A stretch of DNA of 13,637 nucleotides from VBCK01 sp036270655 (GCA_036270655.1 DATBCD010000134.1:1-13637), one strand, 5' to 3'. Numbered from the stretch's first letter, positions 7,880-13,145 are shown. Numbers and translations: made by a program. Notes: generated by a model not told the origin, from the sequence alone.

Positions 7880-8628
7880 CACGGGCTCCGCGCCGGCGCG
7901 ATGCCGACATGCGCCGATACCAGACCGCGGGCCGACAACCGCCGCTGCAGGGCGGCCAGCTGCTGCTCGACATCGGCTGCGCCGGCGCAATCTATCCACA
8001 CGGCCACGGCGCTGCCGCACACGCGGATGTGGGCGTCGAAATGGCCCAGGTCCGGCAACTGCAGATGCAAGGTCGCGCAAACCACGCCAGATTCCGGCTC
8101 GCCGCTCGATCCGCCGCGCGCGCCATCGCGCCGCACCTCCAGGTGGGCGGCCGGGCCCAGCCAGGGCAAAGCGATCGTTTCCGACGGAGCACGCTCGCGT
8201 GCCGCCGCAGTCGGAGCCTCCCACAGGATCCCGGGCGCCGCGTGCGCCCGCTGCGGCACCGCCGGATCGGCGCCAGCCTGGTCACGAGCGGAAACGGGCG
8301 CTATCCGATTCGGCATCGCGTCGGTCTGCGATCTTCCGACCAGCGCCGCCAGCACCGAGTTGCGAGCCGCCACCGTCAGCACGTAATGACCCGATCCGGT
8401 GGCGATCTCGGCGACCTGATGGTCGGGCGACACGAACAGCCCGACCGAGCGGCCCGCCGAAGAGGCTCGCTGCAGGTCGGATAGCAGGGCGCGCGCAACC
8501 GGCATCCCACGGAGCAGTTCGAGCAGCCGGGCCGGGTCGACCGACAGCCGCAAGCCCGGCTCGGGCGCGGCCGCGTTCCAGGCATCGGACCAGCTCACCG
8601 CACCCAGTCCGAGAACTCCCGATTCCAT
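7879..8628 (-). CDS. fliK: FliK-like protein with a C-terminal hook-length-control domain
   Basis: A 249-aa protein. Residues about 183-245 (ATLHLQLPDLGHFDAHIRV, then a helix QQLAALQRRLSARGL) match the conserved FliK C-terminal domain that talks to FlhB to switch export from hook to filament substrates. The N-terminal 180 residues are Ala/Arg-rich, have no recognisable domain and are shorter than the usual FliK ruler region. A full-length fliK probably exists elsewhere in the genome, with the fliF-G-H-I-J genes. A role together with the adjacent fhlB is inferred from their coupling. GGAG lies 8-9 nt before the ATG. The gene starts 22 nt after the fliT stop. The product name is given with moderate certainty because only the C-terminal domain is diagnostic. 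Confidence 0.7.
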   Translation of the reverse strand: MESGVLGLGAVSWSDAWNAAAPEPGLRLSVDPARLLELLRGMPVARALLSDLQRASSAGRSVGLFVSPDHQVAEIATGSGHYVLTVAARNSVLAALVGRSQTDAMPNRIAPVSARDQAGADPAVPQRAHAAPGILWEAPTAAARERAPSETIALPWLGPAAHLEVRRDGARGGSSGEPESGVVCATLHLQLPDLGHFDAHIRVCGSAVAVWIDCAGAADVEQQLAALQRRLSARGLVSAHVGIAPARSP

Positions 8629-8650
8629 GTCCGCGCTCCGGTCCGTGCTG

Positions 8651-9001
8651 TCAATCCGACGGTCCGGCGCCCGGCGTCATACCGATCAGCCGTTCCAGCT
8701 CGAGCAACCAGGGCTCGGAACGCATCCGGATCTGGGCGTCATCCTGCAGGATCTCGCGCAACAACTTCAGGCGGCGCTCCTGTTCGGCCTCGCTCAACGC
8801 CTCACTCAACGCGGCCCGCTTCAGCTGCCCGATCAGGATCCGACACCTCGCCCCCAGGCGCGCCACCTCTTCCCAGTCTTCCCGGTGCGCGGCCGCAAGC
8901 ATGTCGCCGCTCACCTGAGCAACTTCCTGATAGCGTTCGATCAGCCGGCGCGACTGCTGCTCGGCGCGCCCGGGCCACGCGGCCCCGTCGTCGGGCGCCA
9001 T
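8651..9001 (-). CDS. fliT: FliT, FliD export chaperone
   Basis: A 116-aa helical protein matching FliT length (E. coli 121 aa). The pattern is RLIERYQEVAQVSGDMLAAA (19-38), EDWEEVARLGARC (41-53), a charged middle helix, then REILQDDAQIR (82-92) and PWLLELERLIG (97-107), the last two being the usual FliT C-terminal signature. FliT binds FliD for export and, in enterics, binds FlhC to turn down class II genes. flhDC is about 4 kb away here, so the same feedback is plausible. The ATG at 9001 has GAGG 7 nt upstream, and the longer frame to 9202 is an artefact overlapping fliS. Confidence 0.88.
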   Translation of the reverse strand: MAPDDGAAWPGRAEQQSRRLIERYQEVAQVSGDMLAAAHREDWEEVARLGARCRILIGQLKRAALSEALSEAEQERRLKLLREILQDDAQIRMRSEPWLLELERLIGMTPGAGPSD

Positions 9002-9029
9002 CAGGCCCTCATCAACGAGTTGTTCACCT

Positions 9030-9533
9030 TCACGCCGGCAACGAGCCGTGCGTGGCAGTAACCCGCCCCGGCGGGGTCGAGGCGCCTGACTGGGCTGCCG
9101 CGGTCGCGACGTCCGGCCGCGCTGCGGTCGGGCCGATCTGAGCCCAGGCCGAACGCAGCTCGCCCAGCAACATGCCTGCCTCCTCGAGCGCCTTGCGGTC
9201 ATTCTTCAGATTGGCCTGCAGCAGGCGCAGCGTGATGTAGTCGTACAGCGCAACCAGCCGTTCCGCGAGCTCCCCGCCCACTTTGCGGTCGACGCTCGCC
9301 TTCAGGCCTTCCTCGACGATCCGCACGGCCTTGCCAATGGCCTCGCACTTGGCGGCGATGCGCCGGGTTCCCATGTGAGCCTGCGCCAGGCGGATCGCCT
9401 CGATCGCACCGTCGTACAGCAACAAGGTCATCCGATGCGGGTCGGCCGAGCTGACCGCCGTCTGCACCGCGACATTTTGATACGCCTTCGCACCGAATCC
9501 CGACAACTGTGCCTCCCGGTTTGTGAGCTCCAT
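9030..9533 (-). CDS. fliS: FliS, flagellin export chaperone
   Basis: A 167-aa protein. AYQNVAVQT (17-25) and ADPHRMTLLLYDGAIEAIRLA (30-50) are the FliS hallmarks, followed by the AIGKAVRIVEEGLKASVD helix and LYDYITLRLLQANLKND. FliS binds the flagellin C-terminus and stops premature polymerisation in the cytoplasm. FliS is usually 125-150 aa; this one has about 30 extra low-complexity Ala/Thr/Pro residues at the end. Its start is preceded by an unusual TAAGGG that nearly touches the ATG, so a weak or absent leader is possible. It lies 67 nt after fliD and 28 nt before fliT. Confidence 0.92.
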   Translation of the reverse strand: MELTNREAQLSGFGAKAYQNVAVQTAVSSADPHRMTLLLYDGAIEAIRLAQAHMGTRRIAAKCEAIGKAVRIVEEGLKASVDRKVGGELAERLVALYDYITLRLLQANLKNDRKALEEAGMLLGELRSAWAQIGPTAARPDVATAAAQSGASTPPGRVTATHGSLPA

Positions 9534-9538
9534 CCCTT

Positions 9539-9566
9539 ATTTCGGCGCCGCCTCGCGCCCGGTTTA
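9539..9566 (-). promoter_or_regulatory. Weak sigma-28-like promoter candidate for fliS
   Basis: On the minus strand TAAA (9566-9563) is followed after 16 nt by GCCGAAAT (9546-9539), a 6 of 8 match to GCCGATAA. Transcription would begin about 7 nt later, at or next to the fliS ATG at 9533, so it would give a leaderless or near-leaderless mRNA. The -35 lies in the loop of the 9553-9574 stem. Low confidence. Confidence 0.3.
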
Positions 9567-9574
9567 GGGCGCGA
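9553..9574 (-). repeat. 8-bp inverted repeat between fliD and fliS
   Basis: TCGCGCCC (9553-9560) and GGGCGCGA (9567-9574) are perfectly complementary with a 6-nt loop. No T-run follows in the fliD direction, so it is not an intrinsic terminator. It may stabilise the fliD 3' end or reduce read-through into fliS. Confidence 0.6.
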
Positions 9575-9600
9575 AGCGCGCGGTCTGCACTGCAAAACCG

Positions 9601-11151
9601 TCAGGCGGGAAGGCTCGCGAGCGCGTTGGCCAGAGCCACTTGCTGCTGCTGGGCGACGACCAGGTTCGCGTTCAAGTGACTGTACTGAGCGATCAGCTGC
9701 GTCTGCTCCTGAGACAGCTGCCCCTGCATTTGGGTGACCTGCTGGTCCATCCGGGTGATGGTCGACTGCAGGCTGGTCTGTGCTCCCGAGAGCAGCCCGT
9801 TGGGCGACAGCATCGACGTGATCGCGGTATTCAACTGGGTCGCGAAGCCCTGCTGGCTTCCGGTCCCGGAAACCGAGGTGAACATCTGTGAAACCGCGCT
9901 CGGATTGGACGCGATCGCGTTGGCGAACGCGGTCGAGTTCAGCGTCAGCGTCCCGTCCTTGTTGAAATCGATCCCGACATTCGCCAGCCACCTGTAACCC
10001 GACGCGCCGCCGCTCAACTGGCTGCCGAGAATCGAAGCGAGCTGCGAGCTGATCTGCCGGGCCGTCGTATCCCCGGTCAGTACCGAGGCGGTTTTCGTGG
10101 TCGAATTGTACGCGGTCAGGCTCTGCTCCAGCTTCACCAGCGTGTTGTACGACTGCACGAAATTGTCCACGCTGCTCGTCACCGAGCTGCTGTCGGTGGC
10201 GACCGTGACCTGGGCCTGCAGCGTGGAGCCTGCCGCCGGCGCCTGGGTCAGATTCAGCGTCAGGCCGTTGACGGCGGTGGTGACGACGTTGGACGACGAC
10301 GTCAGATTCAGCCCGTTGACGCTGTACTTCGCATCCTGCGCCGATTGCGTCAGGGTCAGGTTCTTGCCGGCGCCGGCCGTGGCGGTCGGATCGAACGCGA
10401 TCTGCGACAGGCCGGTGGTATCGGTGTTGGTGCCGTCGGAGTCGGCAACGCTTAGCGAGAAGGCGTTGCTTGCACCCGTATTGGTGGAGGTCAGAACCAG
10501 CCGGCTTCCCGAATTGTCCGAGACGACCGAGGCCGCAACGCCGGCCCCCGCCGCGTTGATCGCCGCGGCGATGCCTCCGAGCGTGTTGTTGGTCGAATCG
10601 ATCGTGATGTTGACCGGCGAGGAGCTCGATTGGGGGGTGAATGTGTTGCCGGTCGAGTTGTACGTGCCCAGCTGTATCGTCAGCGTCCCGGTGCCCAGGA
10701 CCGTCGAAGCGTTCGCCACCGGCGCCGAGGCGGCGCTCTGGGCCGACGCGAGCTGCGAGACGCCGATCGAGTACGTGCCCGTGGGCGGCGTGCCGGTCAC
10801 CGTGGCTCCGACGCCGCTGCCGGTCACCGTGGCCTGCTCGGCCGAGAACGCCGAACCCACCGCGAGCGAAGAGACGGCGGTCTGAAGACTGGACATCGCG
10901 CTCTGGATCTGCCCGTAGGCGCTGAGCTGCGACTGCACGCCGGAGACCTGCGACTTCAATTGATTCATCGGCACCGAGTCGGCCGCGATCAGTTCGGACA
11001 CGAGCGTGTTGACGTCGATCGGACCGGTGCTGATCGGGCTGCCGGTAATCGAAGTGCTGCTGCCGCCCGAGCTGTTGTTGGCGTTCACGCTGTTCAGCGT
11101 GCTGGACAGCAGGGAAGCCAGCGAGTTGGAGGTCGTGCCCGCAATTGTCAT
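9601..11151 (-). CDS. fliD: FliD, flagellar filament cap (hook-associated protein 2)
   Basis: A 516-aa protein. The N-terminal FliD domain contains DVNTLVSELIAADSVPMNQL (46-65) followed by a helical stretch to about 98. The Ser/Thr/Gly-rich middle holds the D2/D3 cap domains. SAQDAKYSVNGLNLTSSSNVV (270-290) starts the FliD C-terminal domain, with FNKDGTLTLNSTAFA at 396-410. The last 60 residues form a Gln-rich coiled coil (TRMDQQVTQMQGQLSQEQ) as in other FliD proteins. FliD forms the cap under which flagellin folds and is exported with FliT. There are no Cys residues, as usual for exported filament proteins. It lies 12 nt after flaG, in the same operon. GGAA lies about 9 nt before the ATG. 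Confidence 0.93.
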   Translation of the reverse strand: MTIAGTTSNSLASLLSSTLNSVNANNSSGGSSTSITGSPISTGPIDVNTLVSELIAADSVPMNQLKSQVSGVQSQLSAYGQIQSAMSSLQTAVSSLAVGSAFSAEQATVTGSGVGATVTGTPPTGTYSIGVSQLASAQSAASAPVANASTVLGTGTLTIQLGTYNSTGNTFTPQSSSSPVNITIDSTNNTLGGIAAAINAAGAGVAASVVSDNSGSRLVLTSTNTGASNAFSLSVADSDGTNTDTTGLSQIAFDPTATAGAGKNLTLTQSAQDAKYSVNGLNLTSSSNVVTTAVNGLTLNLTQAPAAGSTLQAQVTVATDSSSVTSSVDNFVQSYNTLVKLEQSLTAYNSTTKTASVLTGDTTARQISSQLASILGSQLSGGASGYRWLANVGIDFNKDGTLTLNSTAFANAIASNPSAVSQMFTSVSGTGSQQGFATQLNTAITSMLSPNGLLSGAQTSLQSTITRMDQQVTQMQGQLSQEQTQLIAQYSHLNANLVVAQQQQVALANALASLPA

Positions 11152-11163
11152 GATTTGTTCCGC

Positions 11164-11520
11164 TCAGGCCTTGCTTTTGAGTAAGGCGCCGCGCGTGCCA
11201 GAGTCCGACAAGGCGCGCGCGGCCGCCAGCATTTCCTCGGATGGCACCTGGCGCACCACGGTATTGGTTCGCTTGTCGATGATCTTGACCAACATCCGCC
11301 CCAGCTTATCGTCGAATACGAACGAGATTTCTCGGTTACTCTGATCGAGGGCCTGGTTCGCCGCATCGACGGCAGCTTTCAGCTGGGCCGGCGTGACCGC
11401 GGTCGGAGCCTCGCCCTGGGCCGGCGCAGCAGCCGCGCCCGGACTGGCCGCATGGCGCGGGTCCTGGGGGTTCGAGACGCCGGCCGCGGAGGCCGGCCCT
11501 ACTGAGCTGATGCTTTGCAT
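11164..11520 (-). CDS. flaG: FlaG family protein
   Basis: A 118-aa protein, typical FlaG size. LDQSNREISFVFDDKLGRML (58-77), then VKIIDKRTNTVVRQVPSEEML (78-98), match the FlaG signature. FlaG proteins influence filament length in several bacteria and are usually encoded just before fliD, as here. The N-terminal 40 residues are Ala/Ser/Pro-rich and unstructured. The ATG at 11520 is chosen because the protein then begins with the usual MQSIS-type N-terminus and lies about 40 nt inside the predicted sigma-28 transcript. A longer in-frame start at 11607 would begin upstream of that promoter's -10. Confidence 0.88.
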   Translation of the reverse strand: MQSISSVGPASAAGVSNPQDPRHAASPGAAAAPAQGEAPTAVTPAQLKAAVDAANQALDQSNREISFVFDDKLGRMLVKIIDKRTNTVVRQVPSEEMLAAARALSDSGTRGALLKSKA

Positions 11521-11566
11521 GGCCCGAATTCCACGATGGAAATCCCGATCGCCCCCTTCCTTCATT

Positions 11567-11593
11567 TCTTCGGCATCCCGGTGAGGGACTTTA
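11567..11593 (-). promoter_or_regulatory. Sigma-28 (FliA) promoter of flaG-fliD-fliS-fliT operon
   Basis: On the minus strand TAAAGTCC (11593-11586) is followed after 11 nt by GCCGAAGA (11574-11567). Consensus is TAAAGTTT-N11-GCCGATAA, so spacing is exact, the TAAAG core is exact and the -10 matches at 6 of 8. Predicted start is near 11560, giving a 40-nt leader before flaG. Confidence 0.75.
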
Positions 11594-11607
11594 GACGCGG
11601 CCACCAC

Positions 11608-11621
11608 CCCGCGATCGCGGG
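11608..11621. repeat. 14-bp perfect palindrome upstream of the flaG promoter
   Basis: CCCGCGATCGCGGG is its own complement. It lies 15 nt upstream of the -35 of the flaG promoter and about 30 nt past the fliC terminator. It could be a regulator site or a chance GC-rich palindrome. Confidence 0.5.
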
Positions 11622-11651
11622 ACGCAAGTCGCGCGCCTTGCCGGGCGCACC

Positions 11652-11681
11652 AAAAAAAGAGCGCTCTCTTTTGGAGAGCGC
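11652..11681 (-). terminator. Intrinsic terminator of fliC
   Basis: GCGCTCTC (11661-11668) and GAGAGCGC (11674-11681) form a perfect 8-bp stem with loop TTTTG. On the minus strand it is followed by TC and seven T (complement of 11652-11658). It lies 40 nt after the fliC stop and separates fliC from the flaG promoter. Confidence 0.92.
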
Positions 11682-11720
11682 CCCTGATCGGCAGGCCGCG
11701 AGACGCGGCCTTCGCGCGGC

Positions 11721-12554
11721 TTACTTCAACAGATTCAGCACCGATTGCGGCAGCGCGTTGGCCTGCGCCAGCATCGCGGTACCGGCCTGCTGCAGAATCT
11801 GGGCGCGCGTCAGGTTGGCAGTTTCCGCCGCGTAATCCGCGTCCCGGACCCGGCTTTGGGCGGACGACTGGTTCGTGATGCCCGTGGTCAGATTCGAGAT
11901 CACGCCCTGGAACTGGGATTCGGCCGATCCGTAGTTGGCGCGCTGCGTATTGATTGTCGCCAGCGCCGTGTCGATCGAGGTGATCATCGCCGACGAGGAG
12001 GTTCCGCCGGCGGCAAGCGCCGTCGAGTTACCCGTGACCGTGGTGACCGCGGATGCCGACGCCATGTTGGTGGTCGTCAGTGCGATCGTCTCACCGGCGT
12101 TGGCCCCGACCTGGTACGTGGTGCTGCCGGCGCCGGATCCGAGGATGCTGATGCCGTTGAACGTGGTCTGGGCCAGCTCGCGGCCGATTTCCGTGGCCAG
12201 CGAGTTGAACTCGGTCTGCAGGTTGGCCAGGTCGCCAGAGCCGTTGGTGCCGTTGGACGCCTGCACCGCCAGGTCGCGCATCTGCTGCAGCATGTTGCTG
12301 ACCGTTCCCAGCGTGCCGTCGGCCACTTGCGCCAGCGAAATCGCGTCGTTCGAATTGCGGACCGCGACCTGCATGCCGCTGACCTGCGAGCCCATGCGCT
12401 GGGCGATCGCCAGACCGGCCGGATCGTCCATCGCGCCGTTGATCCGAAGGCCGGACGACAGGCGCTGGATCGAGGTGGCGAGCGAATTCTGCGTGCTGTT
12501 CAAATTCGCCTGCGCCGTCATCGACAGGATGTTGGTATTGATGATTTGTGGCAT
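11721..12554 (-). CDS. fliC: Flagellin
   Basis: A 277-aa flagellin, at the short end of the family. The N-terminal D0/D1 is clear: INTNILSMTAQANL (5-18), RLSSGLRINGAMDDPAGLAI (31-50) and QVADGTLGTVSNMLQQMRDLAVQA (76-99). The C-terminal D0 is clear as well: RDADYAAETANLTRAQILQQ (237-256), then MLAQANALPQSVLNLLK. Only about 50 residues (about 140-190) separate the two conserved ends, so D2/D3 are missing and the exposed part is a small Ser/Thr/Ala/Gly-rich patch. There are no Cys or Trp residues. This patch is a plausible site for O-glycans made by the nearby transferases, which is inference. It has its own sigma-28 promoter, a strong AAAAGGAG site 6 nt before the ATG, and its own terminator. 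Confidence 0.97.
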   Translation of the reverse strand: MPQIINTNILSMTAQANLNSTQNSLATSIQRLSSGLRINGAMDDPAGLAIAQRMGSQVSGMQVAVRNSNDAISLAQVADGTLGTVSNMLQQMRDLAVQASNGTNGSGDLANLQTEFNSLATEIGRELAQTTFNGISILGSGAGSTTYQVGANAGETIALTTTNMASASAVTTVTGNSTALAAGGTSSSAMITSIDTALATINTQRANYGSAESQFQGVISNLTTGITNQSSAQSRVRDADYAAETANLTRAQILQQAGTAMLAQANALPQSVLNLLK

Positions 12555-12560
12555 GTGCTG

Positions 12561-12568
12561 CTCCTTTT
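12561..12568 (-). promoter_or_regulatory. Strong ribosome binding site of fliC
   Basis: AAAAGGAG on the minus strand, six nt before the ATG at 12554. This is a near-ideal position and sequence, fitting a very highly translated gene. Confidence 0.9.
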
Positions 12569-12587
12569 CCTCTTTATCTCGAACTGC

Positions 12588-12603
12588 AGCCCGAACAAGG
12601 GCT
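12588..12603 (-). repeat. Small hairpin in the fliC 5' leader
   Basis: AGCCC (12588-12592) pairs with GGGCT (12599-12603) across a 6-nt loop. It lies about 20 nt upstream of the fliC ribosome binding site, inside a predicted leader of about 130 nt. It may affect translation or stability. The stem is short. Confidence 0.4.
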
Positions 12604-12691
12604 ACGGACCCTTTACCCAGTCGGCTGCCCGTTCAAGTTGCTGGCGCCTGCCGGTATGTCCGCGCGCCGGATCGGCGTCGCGTTAGTAGCC

Positions 12692-12719
12692 TTATCGGTG
12701 CGCGCCGCAAAAGACTTTA
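12692..12719 (-). promoter_or_regulatory. Sigma-28 (FliA) promoter of fliC
   Basis: On the minus strand TAAAGTCT (12719-12712), then ACCGATAA (12699-12692). TAAA to -10 spacing is 16 nt, one longer than the common 15. The -10 matches at 7 of 8. Predicted start is near 12685, giving a leader of about 130 nt. Confidence 0.85.
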
Positions 12720-12762
12720 GGCATCGGGTGTCCGGCGCCTTTGATGCGCGAGACGCAAATGC

Positions 12763-12770
12763 GCCGATAA
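12763..12770 (+). promoter_or_regulatory. Lone sigma-28-type -10 octamer on the plus strand
   Basis: GCCGATAA is an exact match, but no TAAA or TCAA lies 15-16 nt upstream. It is flanked by a 7-bp inverted repeat, ATGCGCG (12744-12750) and CGCGCAT (12772-12778). Promoter function is doubtful. Confidence 0.2.
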
Positions 12771-12812
12771 GCGCGCATGATCCGCGGCAATTTGCCCGAT
12801 CGCCCACGACAC

Positions 12813-12852
12813 AAAAAAAAGCGCGCCGGAGACCGAAGTCAGCGCGGCGCGC
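12813..12852 (-). terminator. Orphan intrinsic terminator with a C(UUCG)G tetraloop
   Basis: GCGCGCCG (12821-12828) pairs perfectly with CGGCGCGC (12845-12852). Inside, GAC (12831-12833) pairs with GTC (12838-12840). On the minus-strand RNA this inner hairpin has the loop C(UUCG)G, one of the most stable tetraloops. Eight T follow on the minus strand (12820-12813). No protein gene on that strand ends here, so the terminated transcript must be non-coding or antisense. Confidence 0.85.
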
Positions 12853-12895
12853 AGGGCGGGGGAGAAACCTTGGACGTCCGGATCGACATCCCTTC
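12813..12895 (-). ncRNA. Predicted sigma-28-dependent small RNA (about 83 nt)
   Basis: The transcript is inferred from a sigma-28-like promoter ending at 12902 and the strong orphan terminator ending at 12813. The RNA would begin near GGAAGGGATG (about 12896), carry a C-rich single-stranded stretch CUCCCCCGCCCU (12867-12856) and end in a GC-rich stem with a UUCG tetraloop and U8 tail, a form typical of Hfq-binding RNAs. The C-rich part could pair with G-rich ribosome binding sites. It would be antisense to any flhDC leader that starts upstream of 12813. A role in setting the level of flhDC or flagellin mRNAs is a guess. E. coli has FliA-dependent small RNAs such as MotR, so the idea has precedent, but I see no shared sequence. 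Confidence 0.5.
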
Positions 12896-12901
12896 CACTG
12901 G

Positions 12902-12929
12902 TTATCGGCGTCCGACGCGGCCGGCTTGA
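12902..12929 (-). promoter_or_regulatory. Sigma-28-like promoter of the predicted small RNA
   Basis: On the minus strand CTCAAGCC starts at 12930, with TCAAG at 12929-12925. After 15 nt comes an exact GCCGATAA (12909-12902). The element geometry is the same as in the fliC promoter (16 nt from the last A of TCAA/TAAA to the octamer). TCAAG is a known variant of the FliA -35 in several proteobacteria. There is no protein gene downstream on this strand before the terminator. Confidence 0.6.
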
Positions 12930-12991
12930 GGGCAGATTGAATTGGAAAGTCATCGGCGGCATGCGGGCCGAAACACGCCTAAGTGCCTGGA

Positions 12992-13049
12992 AAATCAGAT
13001 GTAGGAAAAATTCCTACACCAGCTCGGGCCGCTTTCCGACACCTGATTT
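12992..13049. repeat. Long imperfect inverted repeat in the flhD upstream region
   Basis: AAATCAGATGTAGG (12992-13005) and CCGACACCTGATTT (13036-13049) are complementary at 12 of 14 positions, with 30 nt between them. The left arm shares TGTAGG with the inner palindrome at 13000-13018, so in RNA the two hairpins would exclude each other. Confidence 0.6.
13000..13018. promoter_or_regulatory. Perfect palindrome, probable response-regulator operator of flhDC
   Basis: TGTAGGAA (13000-13007), AAA, TTCCTACA (13011-13018). The two arms are perfect complements around a 3-nt centre. The form resembles binding sites of the NarL/FixJ/LuxR-type response regulators, including the RcsAB box (TAAGAATATTCCTA) and the BvgA half-site (TTTCCTA). 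Both of those systems repress flagellar master genes in their hosts. It lies 132 nt upstream of the flhD ATG. The actual regulator is unknown. Confidence 0.6.
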
Positions 13050-13115
13050 GGCGATGCCCCGCTTCAGCTACACCACCCGGGTCCCTCAGAATGGGCCCAC
13101 TTCGCAACGCAATCC

Positions 13116-13131
13116 GGACCTTCGGCGGTCC
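13116..13131 (+). repeat. GC-rich hairpin just upstream of the flhD ribosome binding site
   Basis: GGACC (13116-13120) pairs with GGTCC (13127-13131) across loop TTCGGC. It ends 7 nt before the Shine-Dalgarno. It could shape access of ribosomes or of a post-transcriptional regulator to the flhD leader. Confidence 0.5.
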
Positions 13132-13138
13132 TAATACC

Positions 13139-13145
13139 AGGAGGA
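13139..13145 (+). promoter_or_regulatory. Strong ribosome binding site of flhD
   Basis: AGGAGGA, four nt before the ATG at 13150, a near-perfect Shine-Dalgarno. It fixes the flhD start. Confidence 0.9.

Noticed and set aside
7776..8918. A 380-codon plus-strand frame
   Set aside because: It is opposite the fhlB, fliK-like and fliT genes and is a low-complexity Arg/Pro/Ala product, a third-position GC artefact.
9002..9202. Longer in-frame start for fliT
   Set aside because: The added part overlaps fliS and is not FliT-like. The ATG at 9001 has a ribosome site and gives the normal length.
10097..10885. A 262-codon plus-strand frame rich in Val and Ser
   Set aside because: It is the antisense of the repetitive Ser/Thr-rich middle of fliD.
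11521..11607. Longer in-frame start for flaG
   Set aside because: It would start inside the -10/-35 region of the sigma-28 promoter and add a charged segment unlike FlaG N-termini.
12717..12962. An 81-codon minus-strand frame in the fliC-flhD gap
   Set aside because: It runs through the predicted sigma-28 promoter and the intrinsic terminator, has no ribosome site, and shows no family resemblance.
12967..12974. GCCGAAAC on the plus strand as a sigma-28 -10 for flhDC
   Set aside because: The nearest GAAAG is 18 nt away, too far, and flhDC is a class I operon that should not need FliA.
13048..13074. TTGGCG ... TACACC as a sigma-70 promoter for flhD
   Set aside because: The spacer is 15 nt, the -10 is poor, and nothing else supports it.
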